Origin: Aliishimia sp045106335
GTDB lineage: Bacteria > Pseudomonadota > Alphaproteobacteria > Rhodobacterales > Rhodobacteraceae
Reading direction: 5' to 3'
NCBI GenBank assembly: GCA_045106335.1
Contig: JBGCEM010000131.1
Location: 1 to 5,395, forward strand
Length of the DNA stretch: 5,395 nt
The notes under the pieces are model-generated. The model was not told the DNA's origin. It did not search any database and saw nothing but the letters and a program-made list of their open reading frames with translations. Shown in pieces: positions 1 to 5,233 of the stretch (position 1 is the stretch's first letter; the number at the start of each line of letters is the position of its first letter). The position numbers and the translations under genes are program-made.

Positions 1-11
1 ATACCAAACGA

Positions 12-107
12 CTAACCCCATCCCGCAAGCTCAACAACTTGGCAATGCCTGTCATTGTAAGACGACCAATTCTTGGTCTTGTACTTCGTAGGGGCCCAAC
101 TGCTCAT
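12..107 (-). pseudogene. IS5-family transposase, N-terminal remnant with broken frame
   Basis: The minus-strand ATG at 107 opens with MSSWAPTKYKTKNWSSYND, the N-terminus I associate with IS5-family transposases of Rhodobacterales (W-A-P-T-K-Y-K-T-K-N-W, then Y-N). After residue 19 (position 51) the usual continuation A-L-x-x-R-G-S-L-x-x-W-F is lost, and the frame ends at a TAG (14-12). Shifted by two bases, the DNA gives A-L at 48-43 and later a G-L-V-V-W-Y-like string near the window edge, but with a TGA between them. A frameshift plus further decay is therefore likely. The DDE catalytic residues would lie outside the window. It is probably non-functional, although a small deletion joining two parts of the element could give the same picture. 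Confidence 0.6.
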
Positions 108-152
108 GACTTCAGCTATCACGCTGGATTCATACAGTGAATCCATTCAACC

Positions 153-170
153 GATTTGTGCAACAAAGCC
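153..170 (-). repeat. IS5-type terminal inverted repeat
   Basis: Read on the minus strand this is GGCTTTGTTGCACAAATC, close to the 18-bp end of IS903-like IS5-family members. A diverged copy pointing the other way (14 of 18 positions identical) lies at 5086-5103. The two therefore face outward from the gene island. Confidence 0.8.
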
Positions 171-233
171 ATAGAAATAGACCGCGTACATGATCACTGA
201 CTTTGGATAATATGCACCTTTGAAGCTGATCAT
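171..233 (-). pseudogene. IS6-family transposase, N-terminal fragment
   Basis: The minus-strand ATG at 233 is preceded by an AAGGGA ribosome site (GGGA, then six bases before the ATG). It encodes M-I-S-F-K-G-A-Y-Y-P-K-S-V-I-M-Y-A-V-Y-F-Y, which matches the conserved start of IS6-family transposases (F-K-G-x-x-(Y/F)-P-x-x-(I/V)-(I/L)-x-A-V-x-(F/W)-Y). The normal continuation (V-R-Y-x-x-S-Y-R-D-L-E-E) is missing, because at codon 22 the sequence becomes the IS5 terminal repeat. All catalytic residues are lost. A longer frame from 323 through the terminal repeat is open but is not the expected start. Confidence 0.75.
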
Positions 234-307
234 GCTCAATCCCTTACTTAGCTCGACGAGTTGCGGAATGGCGCAGATATCCAAAATACGCAACGCACCC
301 ACTAAAA

Positions 308-321
308 TTTGCGACAGAACC
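308..321 (-). repeat. IS6-family terminal inverted repeat
   Basis: On the minus strand this reads GGTTCTGTCGCAAA, the usual layout of IS6-family 14-bp ends (GGxxCTGTxGCAAA, as in IS26 and IS257). Its outer base is 321. It contains a TTGCGA facing gene 1 that could act as an outward -35, but no -10 is seen at the right distance. Confidence 0.75.
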
Positions 322-404
322 ATGGGCAATCCTTTTTGTTGCGAAAAATGCCAGATTGGTTAGCCTTAACCTTAATTTCGACAGTGCGTTTATGAGGTCT
401 ATTG
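322..404 (+). promoter_or_regulatory. Leader region of the three-gene operon
   Basis: These 83 bp between the IS6 terminal repeat and gene 1 must hold or follow the promoter of genes 1-3. Visible elements are an imperfect palindrome GGTTA-GCCT-TAACC (358-371), a tandem CCTTAA CCTTAA (364-375) that overlaps it, and a ribosome site GAGG (394-397) seven bases before the ATG at 405. I find no convincing sigma-70 -35/-10 pair. The palindrome could be an operator, but that is an inference. Confidence 0.35.
394..397 (+). promoter_or_regulatory. Ribosome binding site deciding the gene 1 start
   Basis: GAGG sits seven bases before the ATG at 405 and only four before the in-frame TTG at 402, so the ATG is favoured. 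Genes 2 and 3 lack an equally good site. Confidence 0.6.
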
Positions 405-1013
405 ATGAGATTTAGAATTTTATGGCTGGCGATGGGCCTATTGGCTGCGGCCCCTACGACGGCGCAGGTGACACTGGATCAGCTTGATCAAGCAATGGAA
501 GCCGAAGCCGATACGATGGATGCCTTCCGCATCCGTTTGCAAGATCCCAACCCGGTCAAAGCGCGCGCCGCGATGAGGCTTTTGATTGCACAAGGTGACG
601 CCGCACAGCGCAGGCTGGCGATTGCGCATGGGTTTCAATCGACGGATTCTGCCATTCGGTTGGAAGCAGTGCGTGGGATTTTGGATGCCGGTCCACTTCT
701 TTTGTTTCGATGGACGCCTGAAGATTCGAGTGTGACCACTACTTATAGAAATGTCGTCAAAGCCTTTGATGGCGACTTTGAATCCGGTACGGTAACCCGT
801 ATCCCCATTAAGCTTTCCGGCTTTTCAGAAGAACTTGGATGCTGGACCCTGAGCAACAATGAGAGATGTTGGGCGCGTTTTAATTCTGGCGAGCTTAGCA
901 TAATGTTGAATCGCGTTTGGTCCCAATTTGAATTGAACACCGAAGGCGAGTTAGTTGGCCAAACTGTCGTTGGCGGACTGCGTGTCACTGCCGTTGCGGA
1001 TCTGACGCAATGA
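405..1013 (+). CDS. Exported HEAT-like repeat protein with C-x8-C motif, paralog 1
   Basis: I recognise no named family. The product has 202 residues. Residues 1-20 form a signal peptide (MRFR, a hydrophobic core, cleavage after T-T-A), so the mature protein is probably periplasmic. Residues 45-95 look like a short HEAT-type helical repeat (L-x-D-P-x-P, then G-D-A-A-Q-x-R-L-A-I-x-H-G and S-T-D-x-A-I-R). Residues about 98-202 look beta-rich and carry C146 and C155, spaced C-x8-C, likely a disulfide, then an F-E-L-N-T-E-G-x-L-x-G stretch. The ATG at 405 is preferred over the TTG at 402 because GAGG lies seven bases upstream of it. Its stop overlaps the start of the next gene (ATGA). It resembles paralog 3 most closely: 17 of 23 residues are identical around G-D-A-A-Q. 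A role in protein-protein contact is an inference from the HEAT-like segment. Confidence 0.85.
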   Translation: MRFRILWLAMGLLAAAPTTAQVTLDQLDQAMEAEADTMDAFRIRLQDPNPVKARAAMRLLIAQGDAAQRRLAIAHGFQSTDSAIRLEAVRGILDAGPLLLFRWTPEDSSVTTTYRNVVKAFDGDFESGTVTRIPIKLSGFSEELGCWTLSNNERCWARFNSGELSIMLNRVWSQFELNTEGELVGQTVVGGLRVTAVADLTQ

Positions 1014-1606
1014 TGCGGGCTTTGTTTTTCACCGTTGCCCTTTGCCCTGCGGCCCTTGCTGCGCAAGAGATCGACATTGATGCGATGATCGCGTCGATTG
1101 ACCAGCGGTCGGGCCAATACGCCCAATTGACCGAAATCTTGCTAGGGGCGGACCCAACACGTGCGCTTGCGGCCTTTGATGTCATGCTGGAAAGCGGTGA
1201 CAAGACCATGCGCGAAACGGCGATTTCAGCGGCAATCTCAGCCACCGATGAACGTCTGCGCGCCCGTGCCTTATGGGAAACGCTTTCGCAAAAGGATTCC
1301 TTTACCGTTCAGATCGATACCAAGGATCTGGATCAGGACGCCCGCGCCGCGCTGAACAGTTGGATCGGTGCAAGCAGCACCTGGAGTATCACAGATCGTT
1401 TTCCTGACACCAAATGCCTGAACCTTTATCGCACTGGGGATTGCACGGATAGTTACCATCTTTCAGTGTCCGGTTTGAAAGTCGATATGCTCTATTCGGG
1501 TAGAGCAACAGGTGGGTTTGTCCTAAATACCGAAGGGTTGCTCGAAGGCGAGATTATGAACCCCGCGACGAACACAGTCTACGCAGCGAAAGTACAATTA
1601 AGATGA
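1010..1606 (+). CDS. Exported HEAT-like repeat protein with C-x8-C motif, paralog 2 (divergent)
   Basis: The product has 198 residues and is of unknown function. A signal peptide covers residues 1 to about 18 (MMRALFFTVALCPAALA, cleavage near A-A-Q). The helical part (about 40-92) keeps the layout of its neighbours: A-D-P-T-R-A-L-A-A-F, then S-G-D-K-T-M-R-E-T-A-I, then A-T-D-E-R-L-R-A-R-A-L. It is clearly the most diverged of the three. The C-terminal half keeps the cysteine pair at exactly the same spacing (C136, C145) and the V-L-N-T-E-G-L-L-E-G stretch (171-180). The start is a double ATG (ATGATG). The first ATG overlaps the TGA of gene 1, and there is only a weak GGA nine bases upstream, which points to translational coupling. 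The stop overlaps the start of gene 3 in the same way. The divergence suggests an old duplication with a separate partner or role. Confidence 0.85.
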   Translation: MMRALFFTVALCPAALAAQEIDIDAMIASIDQRSGQYAQLTEILLGADPTRALAAFDVMLESGDKTMRETAISAAISATDERLRARALWETLSQKDSFTVQIDTKDLDQDARAALNSWIGASSTWSITDRFPDTKCLNLYRTGDCTDSYHLSVSGLKVDMLYSGRATGGFVLNTEGLLEGEIMNPATNTVYAAKVQLR

Positions 1607-2208
1607 TGATCCGGAACGCCATTTTTGCAATCTGTTTAGCCTTGCCTGCCGCAGCCCAAGTCAGTCTTGAAGAACTTGATACCGTTGCAGATGAGGCAGA
1701 TGCAGGCATGACGGCGTTTCGCGCCCGTCTGAACGACCCGGACCCGGATCGCGCGCTAGCGGTTCTGCAAACCCTGATCACCAAGGGCGATGCAGCACAG
1801 CAGCGCCTTGCCATACGCCACGGGTTGGAAAGCACCGACCGTGCCATCCGCGCGACGACGTTGCGGGCCATTTTTGATTCTGAACCGACTTTGCGCGTTG
1901 TCTTTGACCCCGCCTCTGATGAACCGTCCGCCCAGTTCGCCAATGGCATCATTGCTGCTGGTGGCGTCGTTGCTGCCGACGGCAATGGATCGGTGACCTT
2001 TAAGGTGAACGGTTACAACCCGGAAGAAGAATGCTGGACCGTCGGCCGCTATAAGACATGTTTGCTGCGCAACAGGGCTGATCTGGTGAGCCTGTGGTTT
2101 GTGGACAGCTGGGGCACCTACGAATTGGATGGCATTACCGGTCGCCTGATCGGAGAACAATCAATCACCCGGAACCTGACTGCCGCGACAATCGATCTAT
2201 CCGAATAG
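1603..2208 (+). CDS. Exported HEAT-like repeat protein with C-x8-C motif, paralog 3
   Basis: The product has 201 residues and is of unknown function. The signal peptide is residues 1-18 (MMIRNAIFAICLALPAAA, then Q). The HEAT-like part (about 43-95) reads L-N-D-P-D-P-D-R-A-L-A-V-L-Q, then K-G-D-A-A-Q-Q-R-L-A-I-R-H-G-L-E-S-T-D-R-A-I-R, a clear two-helix pattern shared with paralog 1. The C-terminal half has the E-E-C-W-T pair C144 and C153 (C-x8-C), a W-rich stretch and a Y-E-L-D-G-x-T-G-R-L-I-G segment matching the N-T-E-G-x-L-x-G of its paralogs. The start ATG overlaps the stop of gene 2 and has no strong ribosome site, so coupling is likely. It ends 12 bases before the stop codon of the convergent protease gene, with no obvious terminator between. 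Confidence 0.85.
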   Translation: MMIRNAIFAICLALPAAAQVSLEELDTVADEADAGMTAFRARLNDPDPDRALAVLQTLITKGDAAQQRLAIRHGLESTDRAIRATTLRAIFDSEPTLRVVFDPASDEPSAQFANGIIAAGGVVAADGNGSVTFKVNGYNPEEECWTVGRYKTCLLRNRADLVSLWFVDSWGTYELDGITGRLIGEQSITRNLTAATIDLSE

Positions 2209-2220
2209 ACAACCGCCCTG

Positions 2221-3330
2221 TCAATCGACAAAAATATTATCGATCCGCACGGGCGACTTGCCCCCCCAGCTTGACCGGATAGTGATTGTTATGCCTTTTG
2301 CGAACCGCTCTCCAATACGCAGCTCAAACTGACCATCGGGGGTCATTTCCGGTGCGGGCAAATCGGCTGAACGCGGCCGCGCCGGATCATCGGATGCGTG
2401 GCTGGTGATGGATAGGAGCCGGGGGATTGCGGTTGCCGCATCTTCCTGCGCTGTGATGCGGATGATGCTGAAACGGTCGGTTTCTTTCAGTTGTAAATCA
2501 AGTGTCACGGGGTCTGCCGACAGATCAAAGACCCATGGACCTTCCCCTGCCAGCATGGCAGTTGGGTCAGACGCCCCGTCGATGGGATGTGCGGACCAAG
2601 ACAGTGCTTCAATCGGGTCGCCTTCGGGCAGTTTCGCGGTTGCGGGCGCAGGGCTCGTCGTGGCTGCCGGGGCCGGCCCACCAAGGAAACGCGACAATTG
2701 CGCGACAATCTCGTCCATGCGCAGGGCAAGTGCGACGGAGGCATCCTCTGACTGTAGAACCATGCCTATGGGCTGCTTGCCCAGAAAGACGACGGCCCCC
2801 GATGTGCCCCCGAACAGATCACCTGTATCGCCAACCGGCGGCACAAGTCGCATCTGCCGAAAGCCTGTTGATTCGACAAGCAGGCGCCGGCCTTCGACGA
2901 CACGTTGCCTAGGCCTGTTGAGCACGACCGGCGTGCCGGGCTGCAATTGCGCGTCCAGCCGACGCGGCAGGTCATGCCAATCGATTCCACAGTCTTTCGC
3001 CAATCCGCCCCGGACAAGACCCAGCGAAATGTCTGTTTCTCCCCCAACCACATGCACGATTTTGGCGGTGCCAATCGGTCCCGTCCCACGGTCCGACCCC
3101 AGCCGGATACCATCTTGTCTGCGCCCGTGCAGATGCGTGGGCAAAATGACATAGCAATTCCCACCTTGCTGAATAAGCAAACCCGCACCACTGCCGTCTT
3201 CAACGGTCACCACCTGCGCCGCTGCGGGATTTGCGCAGAAACACCCGAACAAAAGACAAAAATGCACCGCTAGGAAGAATCTCCAAGGGGAGGTACTATA
3301 TTTTTGGATGAGTCGTGTGGAGCGTAACAT
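2221..3330 (-). CDS. Exported trypsin-like serine protease with C-terminal beta-rich domain
   Basis: The product has 369 residues from the ATG at 3330. An N-terminal stretch with four Arg and one Lys is followed by a Cys-rich hydrophobic core and N-P-A-A-A, a signal peptide cleaved near residue 38. Residues about 42-215 fit a chymotrypsin-fold protease: G-S-G-A-G-L-L-I, then L-P-T-H-L-H (His66), E-T-D-I-S-L (Asp100), and G-G-T-S-G-A (Ser177, in place of the usual G-x-S-G-G). C59 and C114 may pair. A Pro/Ala/Thr linker (about 217-238) leads to a domain of about 130 residues with alternating strands, possibly a galactose-binding-like beta-sandwich; that part is an inference. The start is uncertain: the ATG lacks a good ribosome site, and a GTG at 3267 would give a signal peptide with no positive end. 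The gene runs opposite to its neighbours and overlaps the next gene's start. It is probably a periplasmic protease acting on a neighbour or an envelope target. The DNA looks more GC-rich than the flanking genes. Confidence 0.85.
   Translation of the reverse strand: MLRSTRLIQKYSTSPWRFFLAVHFCLLFGCFCANPAAAQVVTVEDGSGAGLLIQQGGNCYVILPTHLHGRRQDGIRLGSDRGTGPIGTAKIVHVVGGETDISLGLVRGGLAKDCGIDWHDLPRRLDAQLQPGTPVVLNRPRQRVVEGRRLLVESTGFRQMRLVPPVGDTGDLFGGTSGAVVFLGKQPIGMVLQSEDASVALALRMDEIVAQLSRFLGGPAPAATTSPAPATAKLPEGDPIEALSWSAHPIDGASDPTAMLAGEGPWVFDLSADPVTLDLQLKETDRFSIIRITAQEDAATAIPRLLSITSHASDDPARPRSADLPAPEMTPDGQFELRIGERFAKGITITIRSSWGGKSPVRIDNIFVD
3319..3322 (+). promoter_or_regulatory. Ribosome binding site deciding the gene 5 start
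   Basis: GGAG lies six bases before the ATG at 3329. An upstream in-frame ATG at 3308 has its only candidate site (GGGGAGG, 3287-3293) 14 bases away, which is too far, so 3329 is preferred. It also gives a normal signal peptide. Confidence 0.55.
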
Positions 3331-4126
3331 GTACAAAATGTCTCAACAGATGATCGCGCATGGGTTTATCGTTACCCTAATCTTCGTAAGCTCTTTTGCC
3401 AAAGCGCAAAACGCAGAAATATCATATAAAGGCCAAGAGAAAGACCAAGAGTTTTCAGAACGCCTGGATGACTTTGGCCGGGTCAGCGGCGATATCATTA
3501 TGGGTGTGATGATCGGCGCAATCCGGCCAAACGACGCGGAGGATGTGATTTTGGCCGATATTGCGCCGCGCGTGGCGCCACATATTGCGGCCCCGCTTTT
3601 GATCGGACTTACCGCCGTCGCATCGGAACCTGGCACGCAAGACTTTTGCGTGCGGATCAATTCAAAGGATGGTCGTTTCGAAGCCGAAAACACCTATGCC
3701 GTTCCAAAGCAGCTCACAGTACCACAGGTGTCATTTATTTACGGTGGGAAATTCGCGCCTGATCTGATGGAAATGAACGCGGTCTCGCTTGTCAAAGCAG
3801 GTCAATGCGGCACCCGGACAGAGGTGGTTGTCCCTTCGACCTGGGCCGAGCGACCGATTTTGGACGCGCCAAAAGCGCTCCACATCTTTGTCAATTCCGC
3901 AGGTAATCCGACTGATGTCGCGTTTGGAAAGGGGGCGGATTACGTCGCGTGCGATGACATAGCAGAGGCGTCAACCCTGAAGTATACGGCGGTTTGTATC
4001 CTGCCTTACGCCAGTCTTGAAGCGCAGCAAGAGAACGGGCTGGTCGAGCTGACCTTCTACGTTGCACGCAGTTTGGGCGAAGAGGTCTTTGACCTTGCTG
4101 TTCTTTTGCCGCCATTCGAGGGTTAA
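3329..4126 (+). CDS. Exported four-cysteine protein of unknown function
   Basis: The product has 265 residues and I do not recognise it. The signal peptide is residues 1-26 (MYKMSQQMIAHG, then F-I-V-T-L-I-F-V-S-S, then F-A-K-A before Q). A charged helix (about 34-50) is followed by a Gly/Ile/Ala-rich segment, 53-98, that is mildly hydrophobic and could be amphipathic. The remainder looks beta-rich and holds four cysteines, C107 (D-F-C-V-R-I-N-S-K-D-G-R-F), C160, C208 and C223, enough for two disulfides in the periplasm. The start at 3329 has a GGAG site; an alternative ATG at 3308 would add seven residues. The gene overlaps the 5' end of the divergent protease gene and is followed after two bases by gene 6, so genes 5 and 6 form an operon. 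A partnership with the membrane protein of gene 6 or the protease is inferred from position only. Confidence 0.8.
   Translation: MYKMSQQMIAHGFIVTLIFVSSFAKAQNAEISYKGQEKDQEFSERLDDFGRVSGDIIMGVMIGAIRPNDAEDVILADIAPRVAPHIAAPLLIGLTAVASEPGTQDFCVRINSKDGRFEAENTYAVPKQLTVPQVSFIYGGKFAPDLMEMNAVSLVKAGQCGTRTEVVVPSTWAERPILDAPKALHIFVNSAGNPTDVAFGKGADYVACDDIAEASTLKYTAVCILPYASLEAQQENGLVELTFYVARSLGEEVFDLAVLLPPFEG
4118..4122 (+). promoter_or_regulatory. Ribosome binding site of gene 6 inside the end of gene 5
   Basis: GAGGG lies six bases before the ATG at 4129 and within the last codons of gene 5, supporting coupled translation of the pair. Confidence 0.55.
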
Positions 4127-4128
4127 TC

Positions 4129-5085
4129 ATGAGCGCTGAAGAGACCCAGCCATACCGCCGACGGAGGTGGCCGCTTTGCTCTGCTACCGTGGTTTTGCGG
4201 GCTATTGTGGCTAGCCTGTTTGTTCTTGTGGTGGTCTATGCGGTTGCGCTGTCCCGACACATCCCCCGATCCATGGTCGTTGATGTGGAAACTGGCGCAC
4301 TTGATGTCACCCTTGAAGCCGAGTTGAGCGGTAAAGCCTTTACAAATGTCTGGACCTGTTCGAAACGCGAGGGTGCTGCCGCTGATGAATTAGAAGCGCC
4401 GTCACAGGTTCCGCCGGTTCCTGTTGGTTGTCGCGCGCGCACACATGTTTTGTCGGATGGGCCATTGCAGTTCGATACGCCAAGAATACCCGTAGGGTCG
4501 CGGCTGAAGATTACTTCAATACCGGGTATGTTAAGGATCAATGTTGTTTCAGTGCCACCAGAGTACTCGGGCACGGATGACGCTCGGCTTGAAGGAGGCG
4601 GGCTAATCCTACTTGACGATGCACTATCGGCATTCGGTTCGCTTCAATTGACAGGCAAACTGGACCTTGGTGCCGCTTCTGTCGAAACCGACCGCCCATC
4701 GACTGTTTCTGGCCGCTATCAGATCCGTGGACGGACCCCGGTCGGATTGATTGATGGCGATATGCGAGTGCTGCGGCAAGGCGATCTTTTGGCGGGTGCG
4801 CGGGTACGTTTTGTGTCAGACGGGCAGACGGCGTCCGGCCATATTGTCATAATGGTCCCGAATCCGGCAACCTCTTTAATGCGTGTCACGGCAATTTCGG
4901 AGATGGGGCAATCAAAACTTGGCGTCCGCTATTACTTCACAGATGAGGTCATTATCGGTCCACAGTTTGTTGAGGCCTTAATCCTTGATCCCGCTGTCCA
5001 ATTTTTGCTCGCCCTGTTCGGCGCGATCGCGGGCTATGGTTGGTTGCAACGCATTTTCTCCTCCGGGCAGAAGCACCCCTCGTAA
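4129..5085 (+). CDS. Membrane protein with terminal transmembrane segments and a large periplasmic domain
   Basis: The product has 318 residues and is not assigned to a family. A cytoplasmic start with an R-R-R-R-W cluster (10-14) precedes a first membrane segment at about 20-41 (V-V-L-R-A-I-V-A-S-L-F-V-L-V-V-V-Y-A-V-A-L). Residues about 45-285 look beta-rich and are expected in the periplasm by the positive-inside rule. They contain two cysteines, C77 and C101, that could pair. A second hydrophobic segment (about 288-307, V-Q-F-L-L-A-L-F-G-A-I-A-G-Y) is followed by only some 11 residues. The gene starts two bases after gene 5 with a GAGGG site. Its TAA stop is immediately followed by an IS5-type terminal repeat at 5086, so the native C-terminus may have been shortened by the insertion. 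It could anchor or scaffold the exported products of the island; this is an inference. Confidence 0.8.
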   Translation: MSAEETQPYRRRRWPLCSATVVLRAIVASLFVLVVVYAVALSRHIPRSMVVDVETGALDVTLEAELSGKAFTNVWTCSKREGAAADELEAPSQVPPVPVGCRARTHVLSDGPLQFDTPRIPVGSRLKITSIPGMLRINVVSVPPEYSGTDDARLEGGGLILLDDALSAFGSLQLTGKLDLGAASVETDRPSTVSGRYQIRGRTPVGLIDGDMRVLRQGDLLAGARVRFVSDGQTASGHIVIMVPNPATSLMRVTAISEMGQSKLGVRYYFTDEVIIGPQFVEALILDPAVQFLLALFGAIAGYGWLQRIFSSGQKHPS

Positions 5086-5103
5086 AGCCTTGTTGCACGG
5101 ATC
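5086..5103 (+). repeat. IS5-type terminal inverted repeat (diverged copy)
   Basis: AGCCTTGTTGCACGGATC matches the repeat at 170-153 in 14 of 18 positions, including the central TTGTTGCAC block. Its outer end abuts the stop codon of gene 6, so the element it belongs to lies to the right. Confidence 0.55.
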
Positions 5104-5115
5104 AAATTGGGCGAA

Positions 5116-5155
5116 GAACGCACCCTTCCCAAGACGGATTTCACGCGGTGCGTTC
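5116..5155. repeat. Perfect 9-bp inverted repeat with 22-base loop
   Basis: GAACGCACC (5116-5124) is mirrored by GGTGCGTTC (5147-5155). The loop is long and no run of T follows on either strand, so a rho-independent terminator is not supported. It may be a structural part of the IS remnant or chance. Confidence 0.35.
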
Positions 5156-5180
5156 GAAATGTGGGCGGCCCAGTTTCGTC

Positions 5181-5194
5181 GGGACTGTTGCATT
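5181..5194 (+). repeat. IS6-family terminal inverted repeat
   Basis: GGGACTGTTGCATT resembles the GGxxCTGTTGCAAA ends of the IS6 family. It differs from the repeat at 321-308 in several positions, which suggests a different family member. Confidence 0.65.
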
Positions 5195-5233
5195 AACTTG
5201 CGCTTATAACAGTAAGGTCGTCTTAGCTTAGGA

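Larger units (their letters stand above)
1..170 (-). mobile_element. IS5-family insertion sequence, left-hand remnant (partial)
   Basis: This stretch reads leftward on the minus strand. It begins with an 18-bp terminal repeat (170 to 153) of the GGCTTTGTTG type found in IS5/IS903-like elements. An untranslated leader of about 45 bp follows, then the start of a transposase at 107. The element runs off the window, so its other end and target duplication cannot be seen. Its outer edge at 170 falls exactly where the reading frame of an IS6-family transposase is lost, which shows that it inserted into that older element or recombined with it. The family assignment rests on the repeat plus the transposase N-terminus. 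The exact subgroup is uncertain. Confidence 0.75.
171..321 (-). mobile_element. IS6-family insertion sequence, left-end fragment
   Basis: This fragment is the transposase-start end of an IS6-family element in minus orientation. It holds a terminal repeat at 321-308, about 74 bp of leader, and the first 21 codons of a transposase (233-171). It is then interrupted at 170/171 by an IS5-type terminal repeat. Only about 150 bp remain, so it cannot move on its own. It marks the left boundary of the gene island, about 83 bp upstream of the first gene. No matching 8-bp target duplication can be tested because the partner end is missing. Confidence 0.75.
5086..5180. mobile_element. IS5-family end remnant
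   Basis: This 95-bp gene-free stretch begins with an IS5-type terminal repeat (5086-5103) and stops where the IS6-family end starts at 5181. Read on the minus strand it stays open and enters the repeat through C-N-K-A, as would be expected if this were the transposase 3' side of an IS5-family element. I cannot confirm any transposase homology in so short a piece. It also holds a perfect 9-bp inverted repeat (5116-5124 and 5147-5155). Confidence 0.45.

Noticed and set aside
147..329. Possible small hydrophobic protein on the minus strand starting at TTG 329 or ATG 323
   Set aside because: The frame spans the IS6 terminal repeat, the IS6 leader, the true transposase start at 233 and then the IS5 repeat. 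It is better explained as IS remnants, despite an AAAAGGA upstream of 323.
309..344. Hybrid promoter from the outward TTGCGA in the IS6 terminal repeat, as known for IS26 ends
   Set aside because: No -10-like hexamer is found about 17 bases downstream of 314 or of the second TTGCGA at 339-344.
2250..2268. GGGC-GACTT-GCCC hairpin as a terminator for genes 1-3
   Set aside because: It lies inside the protease coding region, has only four-base arms and is followed by C, not T, on the plus strand.
2405..3154. Long plus-strand open frame (249 codons) opposite the protease gene
   Set aside because: It is antisense to a convincing protease with signal peptide and triad motifs. The frame is rich in Ser, Arg, Pro and Cys, as expected from a shadow of GC-rich codons, and shows no domain.
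3294..3302. AT-rich TACTATATT as a -10 box for gene 5
   Set aside because: No -35-like sequence is present at 16-18 bases upstream, and it lies within the probable 5' coding part of the divergent protease gene.
3200..3336. Lipoprotein signal (L-F-G-C) in the protease N-terminus
   Set aside because: Phe at the second position before Cys does not fit a good lipobox, and a normal cleavage site N-P-A-A-A before Q follows a few residues later.
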